DNA of 64,000 bases from contig JBHGNT010000015.1 in assembly GCA_043228905.1 (NCBI GenBank), forward strand, positions 1,364,001-1,428,000. Direction: 5' to 3'. This document shows positions 44,297 through 54,952 of the stretch, one piece after another. The notes beneath the pieces were generated by a model, which ran no database searches, had not been told where the DNA came from, and worked only from the letters and a program-made list of their open reading frames with translations. The position numbers and the translations under genes were made by a program. The first letter of the stretch is position 1. Every line of letters begins with the position of its first letter. The DNA comes from Azolla caroliniana. Taxonomy: Eukaryota; Polypodiophyta.

Positions 44297-45258
44297 CCGC
44301 CACCACCTAACTGCACGTCCACCGGTACGTGCCAATCTGGTTGAAGGGTGAGAGATTTCGGCCGGTGAGAAACCGGTCTCCCGTGATCCGCATCTCGGCT
44401 TGCTGCCGGTTTGATCCGTCGGCTTCTAGTCTTCCTTCGCGCTCGCCTCCCCGTAGGCTCGTTCGACCCGTCGATGGGTCCTCTGCCGCGATCTCCGTAG
44501 TACGCGTTCTTCCGTTGGCCCTTGTTCGGCCGTATGAACGCCCTGCTTCCCGCCGTATGCCCGATGTCCTCCGCTTGAGCCATGCCCGTGGTGGCCCGCT
44601 TGGCCTCTGTTGTCCAATCATGATGTCCCGATGGTGTTTCGCGTCGCCTTCGTCCTTCCGCCGCCACCTTCCTTCTCCATGGTCTTACATCGCCGCGTCG
44701 GCTCAAACCACCATGGTCTCCGGAACGGTGTGGAGGATCCCTTTCCGACGTTCTCCGCGCTCGCCTTCCCGCTCCGGCACCCCCCCATGTGCCACATACC
44801 CTCATCCGTTGTTTGGCACCGCCTGTGCTGCGCTCCGGTTCATTGCACGTCTTGTCGGCCCCTTTCCGGCCAGATCGCGCATCGCCGCTCACCTGTATAC
44901 CGGTGTTCTTTGCATCTGAGGAAAACCCCGTAGTAGCCCTCTTGGCCCTTCCCGTCTTCGTGCTGCTGCAATAGGTCCTGAGTCTTCCGCTTGCCGTCGT
45001 CCCCTCGCCCCCACCAGCTTCTCGTCCCGGCTTGCCGTGTCAGTCTTCGTTACTTCGACGAATCTACCAGGATCTACGAAGCGAGTGTGGAGGATCCTCC
45101 TTCGGCCTCTCTTGCCATCCCCTGACTCCGACCCTGTGCAGTTCACTAGGCACTTGTCACGTCGTTCTCGGCACCTCCCTTGTGCCGTCTTCCGCTTCCT
45201 TTGTTCGGCACCGCCCGTGCAGAACACCGTCCCGTAGTCACGCTTCGATCCGGCCCGC
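44297..45258 (-). repeat. 3' internal array of gag-only Ty3 copy 2
   Basis: Reverse-complement homologue of about 34050-35170 of copy 1, but with one copy of the 167-bp unit. No domain-bearing frame; open frames up to 230 codons are composition effects. Confidence 0.8.
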
Positions 45259-45899
45259 TGTCGAGGTATTCTTCGCGGATGCGTGGAATGAGGCGGGACC
45301 TCGGGGGTCCTGTACCGAAGAGCAAGAGAGAAAGGAGAAGAGACCCACTACGTGCGAGAGTAGATTCACAGGGACACGGCCCTTCGACACAAAGACGCGA
45401 GTGGGACAACGACACAGAGAGACACGAATGTATGTATGTATTAACAAAGACAAACAACAAAACACGGAGTCAGTTACAACCGACCAGGCCGGCGAACAGA
45501 TGCCGATACCTGTTCGTAAACGCACAGAAAGGAAGGAGTAGGTTGGAGGTGCTGCCGGAAGCACTCGGGCATTCCTCAGAGCAGCGCGAGCCTCCCGAAA
45601 CCTGCACAGAAGGAAGCTATGGCGTTTGCGAACCAGAGAGAGAGAGAAGCCTTCGCCCACGAACCGACAATACTTCGTCCTCGACTCTCCGCAATTTTCT
45701 TTTCCCTCCTCGTCTCCCTCCTCTTATAGGCAAGGAAGGAGCTGTTTCCTATTAGCTTCCTACCCACCGAATCTACCTACCTAGGATCCTCTATGCCCCT
45801 AATGCTCTCTTATGTACAACGTAAGGCGTACGTGTATGAAGAGCCGGTTCCTATGCTCCGGCGCGCTGATTCCGCTCGCGGACGGTTTTCTTCACGACA
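45259..45899 (-). repeat. 3' LTR of the autonomous Ty3 element
   Basis: 641 bp; about 17 substitutions and one 2-bp indel versus the 5' LTR by my count. It contains a GA-rich stretch and TATGTATGTAT. Confidence 0.95.
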
Positions 45900-45972
45900 T
45901 CCGCCCCCACCTAACCGCACATCCACCGGCATGCGCCAAATTGAGTCGGGACGGAGAAAACCGGTCCAGCCT

Positions 45973-46830
45973 TTATTCCCCGCCCGTCGGTTCTTCTTCG
46001 GTTTCGGATCGTTCGTCGTCCCGGTCCAGGTTATCCGGATCCGGCTCGTCGTCGTGACGCTTCTTGAACGCTTTGATCCGCTTCCCAGCTACCGGTCTCG
46101 CCATTCTCGTGCCGTCAAGTTCCGCCAGATGGTATGTCCCGTTGTCGTTGGCGCTTTGTACCACGTAAGGCCCGAACCACCTTCTTGCGAACTTCCGTGT
46201 CGCTCGGTGCTGGTTGTCGAGGCTGTTGTCGTAGACTAGCACCCAGTCGCCTTCCTCGATCTTCTTCGGTCGGAGCCGGTGCGTCCGGTCGAACCGGGCT
46301 TTGTTCCTCGTCCTGGCCACCTGAAGCTTTTCCGCAGCCTGCTCCACGTCCTCCGGTCTTCGCTCGAGCTGTCGTATGCGCGCCGTCAACAGTTCCTCCC
46401 AGCTCATCTCGTCTCTCCAGTCCATGGTTGCCCATGAGGAGATCATACGTTCCATTCGCATGATTGGCTTCTGCCCAAACATGAGCTCTGGCGGCATGAA
46501 TCCGGTTACCGAACTGTGCGTAGTTCGGTCAACCCACAACGCGTAAGGCAGCAGCCGCGGCCAGTTCCCGACTTGACCTCCGCATGCCCGAACTAACGCC
46601 TTGACGATCAGTCCGTGTCCGCGCTCCACCTTTCCATTTGCCTCCGGATTGTACGCAGTGGTAAGCGAGAGCTTGACTCCTAGCCGGTTGAACAACTCTT
46701 CGGCCTCTTCGGCATCCAACTCCCCGCGATCAGCCACGATCTTCCTGACGCACCCGTACCGGCATATCACGTCCTCGATCAAGAACCCGTTTTGTTCTGA
46801 AGGGCTCGGCCTTCTACCTGGTTCGTCAAA
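45973..46830 (-). pseudogene. Ty3 integrase C-terminal part
   Basis: The frame includes the second catalytic Asp (IVADRGEL) and the catalytic Glu (NPEANGKVERGH) of the DDE core. It continues through WVDRTTHSSVTGFMPPEL (compare the Ty3 GPY-side ...H....G.(S/T)P..L..G) and a C-terminal domain with EEGDWVLVYD and RRWFGPYVV. The preceding part of integrase lies in another frame, ending at 46779, so a single-base shift near 46790 breaks the enzyme. Confidence 0.88.
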
Positions 46831-48900
46831 TCTTCCCGAGCCAGGACTAGATACCGCATCTGTCCTACTCCCATCGGCATCGTCACCAAATCTACCATCC
46901 ATTTGAAGTGGATGGTTGGAGGGTACGTAGGGTGAAGCTCGTCCCGATGTCGGACTATGGAGTGCATCTGACAGCTCTCGCAAGTTGTCAAGAACCGATG
47001 CACGTCCCGGTACAGTCCCGGCCACCAGTACTCCCCCTTTATCTTCTCGAACGTGGCCCACGTTCCACGGTGCCCAGCCCAAGGGCTGTCGTGGTAGGCC
47101 GTCAGCAACTCCTCCTGTTCTTCCTTCATCGCCACCACCCGGAGCGGGACGCCGTTCCTCTTCTTCGGGTGCTTCCATAAGTGTCCGTCCCGGAGGAAGA
47201 ATCGGTATGCTTTCTTCCGGATCCGGTTGGCCTCGTCCCTCGTCCACGACGCATCCGGCGTCATTGTCCTCAAGAAACCACCGATCTGGAGCCACTCGCC
47301 GTCGTACTTGCTCTCGTCGAAGCCGTTAAGTGTCGGAGTGCTCGTCCCATCGGTCGTCACATACGCTGCCTCAAAGAAGTCCACGCCGACTTCTTCGTCC
47401 TCCGAAACCATGCCGCCCTCGTCATCAAACCTTGCCCTCGAAAGCATGTCGGCCATGGCGTTGTCCTTTCCGGAAATGTGTCGTATCTCCGGGTCCAGGG
47501 ACTTGATGTACGCTATCCACCTGAGCATCGCCAGGTCCGCTGTCGCACATCCGGAAACCATGCCGAGAATCGGTAGGCAATCCGTCTCGATAATCACTTT
47601 TGTCCCAATCAGGTAGTCTTTGTCGGCCTTTACCGCCGAAACGATACCCCAGAGTTCGCGTTTAACCTGGGCGTACCCTCGCTGTCGCTCACTGAGGACC
47701 TTAGCGCCGAATCGGATCGGGAACCGGGTGCCGTCCTCGTCTTCTTGGTTGATGACCCAACCGATCCCGGTCGGGCTCGTATCCACCGTTATGTATACCG
47801 GGGTACCCTTCTCGTAGACAGCCTTTCGGAGCGCCGGTGTTGCCGCAAGAGCTTCCTTTAGCTTCCGGACCGACTCCGTGTGCTCGTCTCGCCACTCGAA
47901 TCTTCGCCCCTTCTTCAGCAACCCGTATAGTGGCTCCGCAACGTGGGCGTAATGCGGGATCCATATGTGGTAGAACGCGCATGCCCCCAGGAACCTCCGA
48001 ACTTCCGTAATCGAGCTACAATCGGTCTTCATCGCGGAGATGGCTTCTACCTTTGCCGGAGACGGCTTCCGGCCATATGGTCCACATAGGTGCCCGACCA
48101 CCAGGATTTTTGATTGCCCGAAGGCCGATTTCTCCCCGGAGAAGGTGAGCCTCGCATCCTCTAGCCTTTGTAGCACCTTCTCGCAGTCGTTGATGTGTGT
48201 TGCCACGAATCGCCAGCATCCGTCCGGCCCGACTGTCTCGTCCTTCTCTTCTACCGGGCACCCCTTGATAGGGATGTCGTCTAGAAACGGCATGGTGATG
48301 TCCGGGATGCAATCCCTCAGTACTTTGTTCATTGCATTCACCATGTGGGCCACCGAGTTGGTCCCTCCTTGTGGCAGGGTACACATTCGCACTAGGCCGA
48401 GGGGAGTTCGCATCGTCGTAATGTCTCTGCTCTCCACGGCTAGCTGAAACTGGTCGTACCCCGAGTACAGATCACCGACCGAGTAAATCGACCTTCCGGC
48501 GAAGGCCTCCGCGAACTTGTCTATGGTCGGTCTGATTCCTGCGTTCCGGATGGTCACTCTGTTGACCGGCTGCAGGTCCTGAATGAAGCGCAATGTTCCG
48601 TTTTTCTTTGGTACGGTAAACCATCGGTTCGAGTATGGCGCGCTCGACAGTTCGAGAATACCCATATCAACTTTCTGCCTCAATAGCTCCATCAACTTCG
48701 GGATGTGAGCTCTCGGTACTAGAATCGGCTCCACGATCGTCGGGTCTACGCACCCGATCTCTTCCGGTGAGAATGCGAAGGCCTTTCCGTGCCTTCCGAG
48801 CATTCTCCGAAACCGGTCTTCCTCCACCGGTAGTAGGAACCCGCCCCCACCGATCTTGAGCTCCCGGAGCGTCCCGTCGGTGAAGGTGTGTCCTATGCAG
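46779..48900 (-). pseudogene. Ty3 reverse transcriptase, RNase H and integrase N-terminus
   Basis: From 48827 the frame is 682 codons. RT motifs: YSNRWFTVPKKNGTLRF, IYSVGDLYSGYDQFQ, LPQGGTNSVAHM and the catalytic PFLDDIPIKG (FLDD at residues 181-184). An extra segment of about 25 residues (CPVEEKDETVGPDGC...) lies between FLDD and the next helix, then FSGEKSAFGQ and VVGHLCGPYGRKPSP. RNase H is of the TVDTSPTGIGWVINQ ... HISGKDNAMADMLSRA type. The integrase zinc region is H..H..TTCESCQ and the first core Asp is in KWMVDLVTMP. A TGA at about 48909 lies just upstream. These motifs recall fungal Ty3 polyproteins more than the classical plant lineages; that comparison is from memory. Confidence 0.93.
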
Positions 48901-48908
48901 GCCGGATC

Positions 48909-49373
48909 TCATAAACTGGGGTTCGACGCAACCCCTCTGATTCGGGACTCGCTGCCCTCCTGTAATGGTGCCGCGACTGGCCTTACCTTCTGGTCCACAG
49001 TCTTGTACTTCGTGCTAACTTGGGCCATCTGATCCGACTCGAGCCCCTGACTGAAGTCCGCGATGGCTTCGTACATCTCTTCGGAACATACCGGTATCGT
49101 CCGGTCTTCGTTAAGGTCTTCTTCGGCAACCTTCCTCAGCATCCCCAAGGTGTCGTAGAAGGAGACCGCCTCCACGGCCCCGCTGATTTCCTCGTCCGGG
49201 CCGAGAACTCCGCATGCTCGAAGTCGCACTTCCGCCCTTGTCTTTTCTCGGCCAACGATGCCGACTATCATACACCCTCCGTTGTCAGAGAAGCAAAATC
49301 TCCTACCTATCGTACAGTCATGGGGACTTTCCCGAGTGTCCGGACTGTCTCGGCCCCACGCCTTGGCAGCCCT
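48909..49373 (-). pseudogene. Ty3 protease-RT linker
   Basis: An acidic region (PDEEISGAVEAV, EDLNEDRTIPV, DFSQGLESDQM) ends IRGVASNPSL before TGA. Two further TAG stops, near 49305 and 49375, separate it from the protease. No enzymatic domain is recognised. Confidence 0.65.
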
Positions 49374-49375
49374 CT

Positions 49376-50800
49376 CTAAAAATCCTCCCGGTTCTCGCCA
49401 CCGAGGGATTCACGGTTTCGCTCGTGGTTCGGTCGCACCGTCAGAAATTGGACCGAATGGCGCCCGTCCTGGCTTTTGACCCTCGCATAGGCCGAACCGT
49501 TGTCTAGCACCTTGGTCTCCATTCTCGCCGCCGTGATGTATGGTTCCCCTAATATGACCGGATGCGAGGACGTCTCTTGTACGAAGAAATGTTGGTCAAT
49601 CTCGACGTCGCCGATCTTTACTCGCACATTCGGGCAGGCCCCGTGCAGTTCCTCGGTGGCGCGCGTCGCCGCCCGTATTTTCCACCCGTGCCTGGTGTTG
49701 ATCGACCACTTTCCCTTCTTATAGAAGTCCATGGACATTAGGTTTATTTCCGAACCGTGGTCCACCAACGCCACCACCGGTTCCTGAACATCTCTGATCT
49801 TTACCGGGGTCTCCGTGGTCGCTCGGGCCCAGTGTGGCCTCGAATAGTGGCTCTCCGCCCACCCACCTGCCAGCGCCGAGTCGTCGATGTGCGTCGTCCG
49901 CACCTCCACCGGTCTTTCCAGTTCCGTCTCCGTCGACAGCCTCTTCCGTTTCACCAAGTCTACAATGGAGTCGTGGAACTCCTTGGCGATCCCTAGCACC
50001 TCCCGCAATGACAGCTCCACTTTGCTGTCGAGGATCCGTTCTTCTAGGACCTTTCGTAGGTCCGTAGTCCTTTCTATTTCCGTCCCCAGTCGGTATCCGC
50101 CCTTCCTGGGGTTATCTTGCGAGCTGGACCCACCGGCATCGTTCCGTCGTTGCCCGAATCGGGTCTCGTACCGTTGTGAGGGCCCGGCCGCTCCGGCTTT
50201 CCCCACTCGTTTGTCTTCTACCAGAGCCTCGTAGTTCCGGCAGGCGGCTTCTACGAAGCCCGTCTTCTCCTCGACCGGATCGCTCCACCCGGTTATTTCC
50301 CGGACTCGTCTCTCAGCGTGGTCCGTTTCGTCTTTCCTTAGCCGTGCGCCGGCAAGACCTTCCAGCATTGCCGACCAGAATCCGTCTTTGCCCTCATTTC
50401 GGGCCTCGCTGCCCCCGACCCGAATGCCGGCCGACGCCGAGTAGTGGATGGCCTCCACGTGTCGGGCCGCTGCCTCTTCCATCAGTCTCTTCATACCTCC
50501 TCGTCCTTCGTTTCGGTTTAGGGCCCTTCTAGTGTCGCCGGCGTGCACCCGGCCTTCCCACAGGTACACCACCCGGTTCCTCAACGCTTCTGCCAAATCA
50601 CCGCAGTCCTTCCGGATGTGGCCGACCTCGTCGCACCACATGCACATGTTCCCTGCTGCCGGCCGTCGGTCACGAGCCGGTTCGCCGCCTTCCCTTCGAG
50701 TCTGGGCGATCTAGAGATCCTTAATCGCCCGCGTCAACTCCTCCAGCGCTGCTCCTTCGGACGAGCCACTGACCATGCCGGTCGAAGCCGGACCGGTTTC
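49376..50800 (-). pseudogene. Ty3 gag zinc knuckle and aspartic protease
   Basis: The 423-codon frame starts in a zinc knuckle CMWCDEVGHIRKDC (CX2CX4HX4C) at residues 2-15. A long charged linker follows, then the retropepsin-like domain: VVALVDHGSEINLM holds the catalytic Asp, and HPVILGEPYI matches the family's (V)ILG.P(W/Y)(I/L) block. It stops at TAG where the frame should continue into the linker. A TAG near 50715 also separates it from the gag N-terminus. Confidence 0.88.
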
Positions 50801-51499
50801 GAGCCATTCCCGGGTTTCTTCCCTTCACCCTTGCGGTGCCGGTTCAAGCCTCCTTGCTGTGACAGACCCCGCACCGGCCGCCCCGTTATCAGCCCATTCT
50901 CGCCGTTTGTCGAAATGGCCACAGACTCTCTTAACCGCGGCCCAGTCGGTCGTCATCCCGTCTTCGGTTTCCAGCAAGGAGCCGACTTGATCCCGGTCCC
51001 GCTTGTCCACCGACTTGACGAACAGTAGGACCCGGCTCGTATCCAGAACGGTTCGGTCAAGCGCCGAAAGGCGCCCAAAGCGTTCTTCGAACTCCCAGAG
51101 GAGTGCCGACGCGTTTCTTCCCTTGCCGGGGGACTCCACCCATTCCATGAAGTCTCGTTTCGAAAGCCGGAGCGCGTCGTCCAGCCCGTATTTTTCCAGG
51201 AGTCGGCCTTCGAACTCCTCCCAGGTACGGCTCTCCGCCCGCACCTCGAGCACCTCCGCATGGATGCTCGGCATCACCACTGGAGGAAACCCGGCAAGAC
51301 ACCTCTCTTCCAGAATGTCCCGCATCAGCATTTCTGCCCCATAGGACGCCAAATACTTCGTGGCATCCTTTCCGCTGAACCGGCCGATCGTACCGACAAC
51401 CGCCTCAATGGCTCTGTCGAGGGCGTCGGAGCCCTCGCGTGCGCTCCATATCCGATCCACGGCCAAAAACATGGCCTCCACAAGATCCGACCCTTTCAT
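50801..51499 (-). pseudogene. Ty3 gag N-terminal part
   Basis: The likely start is ATG at 51499, in MKGSDLVEAMF, 45 nt beyond the 5' LTR boundary; the frame is also open back into the LTR. The body has the Ty3 gag layout (IGRFSGKDATKYLASY, WEEFEGRLLEKYG, DRTVLDTSRVLLFVKSVDK) and parallels the gag of the gag-only copies (FNGDKVTSYLEAY, KVLLFVRSIDR), with clear sequence divergence. Confidence 0.85.
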
Positions 51500-51522
51500 C
51501 TTCTGCTCTTCTGCCGCCTCCT

Positions 51523-51539
51523 TCACGTCGGGTTCACCA
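51523..51539 (-). other. Primer-binding site of the autonomous Ty3 element
   Basis: TGGTGAACCCGACGTGA, complementary to a tRNA 3' end with CCA. It is identical to the site at 54186-54202 of the gag-only element. I do not assign the tRNA species. Confidence 0.8.
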
Positions 51540-51543
51540 AAGA

Positions 51544-52186
51544 TGTCGAGGTATTCCTCGCGGATGCGTGGAATGAGGCGGGACCTCGGGGGTCCTGTAC
51601 CGAAGAGCAATAGAGAAAGGAGAAGAGACCCACTACGTGCAAGAGTAGATTCACAGGGACATGGCCCTTCGACACAAAGACGCGAGTGGGACAGCGACAC
51701 AGAGAGACACAAATGTATGTATGTATTAACAAACACAAACAACAAAACACGGAGTCGGTTACAACCGACCAGGCCGGCGAACAGATGCCGATACTTGTTC
51801 GTAAACGCACAGAAAGGAAGGAGTAGGTTGGAGGTGCTGCCGGAAGCACTCGGGCATTCCTCAGAGCAGCGCGAGCCTCTCGAAACCTGCACAGAAGGAA
51901 GCTATGGCGTTTGCGAACCAGAGAGAGAGAGAGAAGCCTTCGCCCACGAACCGACAGCACTTCGTCCTCGACTCTCCGCGATTTTCTTTTCCCTCCTCGT
52001 CTCCCTCCTCTTATAGGCAATGAAGGAGCCGTTTCCTATTAGCTTCCTACCCACCGAATCTACCTACCTAGGATCCTCTATGCCCCTAATGCTCTCTTAT
52101 GTACAACGTAAGGCGTACGTGTATGAAGAGCCGGTTCCTATGCTCCGGCGCGCCGATTCCGCTCGCAGACGGTTTTCTTCACGACA
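51544..52186 (-). repeat. 5' LTR of the autonomous Ty3 element
   Basis: 643 bp with TGTCG...CGACA tips shared with the gag-only family. Confidence 0.95.
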
Positions 52187-53590
52187 CCGCGATGGCCACT
52201 TGCGAGACTCTTGTTCTATCCAAGGTGTGCCTTTCCGGCCTGACACACCTCTCCGTGTTTGCCCTTACCGGTTTCTTCCGAAACATCGTGTCGTCGGGTC
52301 CCGTTCCCTGCCGCCACCGTCCTTCTCCCTCGGTCTCACGTTGCCACGTTGGCCGAACTGCCTGAGCCTCTGGATCGGTGTGAGGGTCCCATAGGACCGA
52401 ACTCCGTTTCTATGCTTGCCGAAATTCGGGTGTCTTTTGTTTGAGTCCCTCTCGGACTCTCCTCGTTTCTTCCGCGTAGCCGGGTCCCGTTTCTCGCCGC
52501 CACCTTCCTTCTCCCTCGGTCTTACGTTGCCACGATGGCAGAACAGTTGGAGTCTCCGGAACCGGTGTGGGGATCCCGTAGGACCGGACTTCGTCACCTC
52601 GCCGCCACCGTCAGTATCTTGGTCTTACGTCGACCGCATTGCCGACTGCCGAAGTCTCTAGATCCGGTGTGAAGGATCCTCCGTAGACCTCCCATCCGTA
52701 GCCCTTGCCTTCGTCACCTCGCCGCCACCGTCAGTATCTTGGTCTTACGTCGATCGCGTTGCCGACTGCCGAAGTCTCTAGAACCGGTGTGAAGGATCCT
52801 CCGTGGCCCGCTGTTTTGGCTTCCCAACCCTGTCCTGGGTCGTCCTTTTCCGCATGCCGAGAGGGCGGTTTACTCCGCACCCTCTCCTGTGGTACCGACG
52901 TACCGTCTCCTCGGCCTCTTCGTAGGCCTGCTCTCTTCCTCCCTCCCGAAATGGTCATCCGGGAGTCTGCTCCGCCCGGTTCTCGTCCGGGTCCGTTCGT
53001 CCTTCTCCGGATTGCCGAGTCCCGTTCTCTTGTCGCCACCGATCTCCCTTATAGGACTCACGCTGGCACTCGGGCCTGCAGCCGGATCGGTGTAAGGAAT
53101 CCCATAGGACCGGCTTTCATTCTCTTTCCAAATCTCGACCTTCACCCGGTCGGTCTTTCTCCCCATGTAAAAGAGGGCGGCTCGTCCCGCACCCCCTTCC
53201 GTATCGGCACCTTCATGCCGAATCCGGCCCCGATCGAACGATCCACGACTGGATCACACTCCACCCGTATCAGAATGTTGATTCCATTGTATCGTGTCCG
53301 TCCTCGGCCTCCTCGCAGGCCGTTTCCCATCCGTCTTCGTTGGCATCGTGCCAGGACTCCTCGTTACCGCCATCCATCTCCTCGGTCTTACATGGGCATA
53401 CGGGCCAAATTGCCGAGTTCTCCGGAATCGGGTCCATGGGCTTTCGTCCGCTCCTTCCCCGTATCGTCTCGCCGGTGATTCTTGGTCTATCGCCGTCGCC
53501 TTCCTCCGCTTGGGACTCACGTGGACACTCGGGCTCGACTATCATCGTCTCGGGAGCAAGTGTGGGAAGACACAAGGAATCACCCGTCCG
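52187..53590 (-). repeat. 5' internal array of gag-only Ty3 copy 2
   Basis: Reverse-complement homologue of 32646-34050. It includes the two near-identical 120-bp units (about 52605-52720 and 52725-52800). Confidence 0.8.
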
Positions 53591-54169
53591 TTCCTCGCCC
53601 AAATCCTCTGTAAGCCCATTCGCTCCATCATCGTCTTCGAGCTCAATCCCGATGGCTTCCTGTTCCACTCGGTCGATCGACCTGACGAACAAAAGGACTT
53701 TGTCCGCCCCCACCAAACCTTGTTCCCGCTCTAGGAGCCGAGCAAGTCGTCGCTCGAACTCCCGGAACGCCTTCGTCGCACCTCGGTGGGCCTTTGCCGA
53801 TGCTACCCACTGGTCGAAGTCGTGTCGTCCCCGGCTCTTCCGCCATCCTCCGTATGCCTTCAGGAGCGCCTCTTCGAAGGCCTCCCACGAACTATGAGCC
53901 TCACAGAGCTCCTTTATTTTCGCATGCATCCGGACAGCTACGACCCGGCAAAAGAACTCCAGCCTCAACGCCTCGTTTACGCCACGCTCCTCCATTTCCG
54001 CGTTGTAGGCTTCCAAGTAAGATGTGACTTTGTCCCCGTTGAAATGGCCGACTCTTTCGACCACTCGCTCAACCGCTTGTTGCGCTGCTTCTCGCCTCAT
54101 CACCACTCGTGCCGACTCCAACACCACTTCGGCCACCATCTCCGCAAGGTCGTCGTCTTCCGACTCCAT
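53270..54169 (-). CDS. Gag of gag-only Ty3 copy 2, fused into the repeat array
   Basis: The frame opens with ATG 17 bp after the PBS and encodes 299 residues. Residues 1-190 are Ty3 gag-like (DDLAEMVAEVV, HFNGDKVTSYLEAYN, SWEAFEEALLKAYG, KVLLFVRSIDR, IELEDDDGANGL). After GLTEDLGEERTG it runs into array sequence (SLCLPTLAPET...), skipping the longer charged tail seen in copy 1, so an internal deletion created the fusion. No zinc knuckle or protease. It may still be translated. Confidence 0.75.
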   Translation of the reverse strand: MESEDDDLAEMVAEVVLESARVVMRREAAQQAVERVVERVGHFNGDKVTSYLEAYNAEMEERGVNEALRLEFFCRVVAVRMHAKIKELCEAHSSWEAFEEALLKAYGGWRKSRGRHDFDQWVASAKAHRGATKAFREFERRLARLLEREQGLVGADKVLLFVRSIDRVEQEAIGIELEDDDGANGLTEDLGEERTGDSLCLPTLAPETMIVEPECPRESQAEEGDGDRPRITGETIRGRSGRKPMDPIPENSAIWPVCPCKTEEMDGGNEESWHDANEDGWETACEEAEDGHDTMESTF

Positions 54170-54185
54170 CCTCCCTTGCCGCCTT

Positions 54186-54202
54186 TCACGTCGGGTTCAC
54201 CA
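54186..54202 (-). other. Primer-binding site of gag-only Ty3 copy 2
   Basis: TGGTGAACCCGACGTGA, identical to that of the autonomous element. Confidence 0.8.
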
Positions 54203-54206
54203 AATA

Positions 54207-54948
54207 TGTCACGTTATTACGCGCGTGCATGGACAAAGGCGGGGCCACGGGGGTCTTGGACTAGGGAGTGTTGGAGCGTAGGAAGTCAGGCTTCACCGTT
54301 CCTGGGGCATCTCAGAAGCACACCGGAAGCAACCGAGGGGAGAGAGAGAGCGCGCGCTTAACACCGACTCACGCACACACACACATGCTCACCCGCCTCA
54401 CGCCCTCATGTACAGGAAACGCAGGAAAGGGGAAACACCCGACACGAACATAGACGCGAATATACACAGACAGATGCAAACATATATATATGTATAAACA
54501 AAAGAATACATTCCCGGCTTCGAGCCGGACTAAGGTAGGTTACAATAGTCGTCTGCTGCCAAGCCGCCGTCGGGGAGCTCTCAGCTCGTCGCGCCGAGCG
54601 GGGTCTTGCATAGGAGGCTGAACCAAAGCAAACCCTAAGCGAAACACGAATAAGGAGAAGAAGAAGAACCTAACTCTAAACCTAACGGTATACCCTCTAT
54701 TGCAAAATGGGCAACCCCTCCATAAAGGGCGATCCCTTCCTTTTATAGAACAAGGAGAGGGATGCGTTACAATGTGGGACAAATCCCGACTTTCATGGGA
54801 TCGTCTGTCCCGACTTGACTACTCTTCGGCGCCATAAAGGCGTCCTCGATATTCACACTAAATGTACATGGGTGCATACACACGCTGCACCCCGCCGATG
54901 TAGCCAATGTTTCCCGGTTTTCGCCTCTGGCCGAAATTCTTCACGACA
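54207..54948 (-). repeat. 5' LTR of gag-only Ty3 copy 2
   Basis: 742 bp, partner of 43554-44296, same promoter-like TTCTATAAAAGG on the minus strand. Confidence 0.93.
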
Positions 54949-54952
54949 CCGC

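Larger units (their letters stand above)
45259..52186 (-). mobile_element. Autonomous-type Ty3 retrotransposon with full pol
   Basis: LTRs 45259-45899 and 51544-52186 (TGTCGAGGTATTC...TTCACGACA, minus orientation, 5' LTR on the right). CCGC flanks both sides exactly (45255-45258, 52187-52190). PBS TGGTGAACCCGACGTGA lies 4 bp inside the 5' LTR; the purine tract TTAGGTGGGGGCGGA precedes the 3' LTR. Gag, zinc knuckle, protease, RT, RNase H and integrase follow in Ty3 order. It is nested in the array of gag-only copy 2 and shares PBS and purine tract with it, while the LTR bodies differ. Confidence 0.95.
43554..54948 (-). mobile_element. Gag-only Ty3 retrotransposon (TR-GAG type), copy 2, with a nested element
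   Basis: LTRs 43554-44296 and 54207-54948 lie in minus orientation; the 5' LTR is the right one. Flanks are CCGT (43550-43553) and CCGC (54949-54952). From 5' to 3' on the minus strand: LTR, PBS TGGTGAACCCGACGTGA, gag, repeat array, purine-rich tract, LTR. Without the nested element (45259-52186) it is about 4.5 kb and has no pol. It sits in the RT/RNase H region of the inner Copia. Confidence 0.92.

Noticed and set aside
45259-52186. Fungal contamination as the source of the fungal-looking Ty3 pol
   Set aside because: Both ends lie inside a gag-only Ty3 element that itself lies in a plant Copia with exact target duplications.
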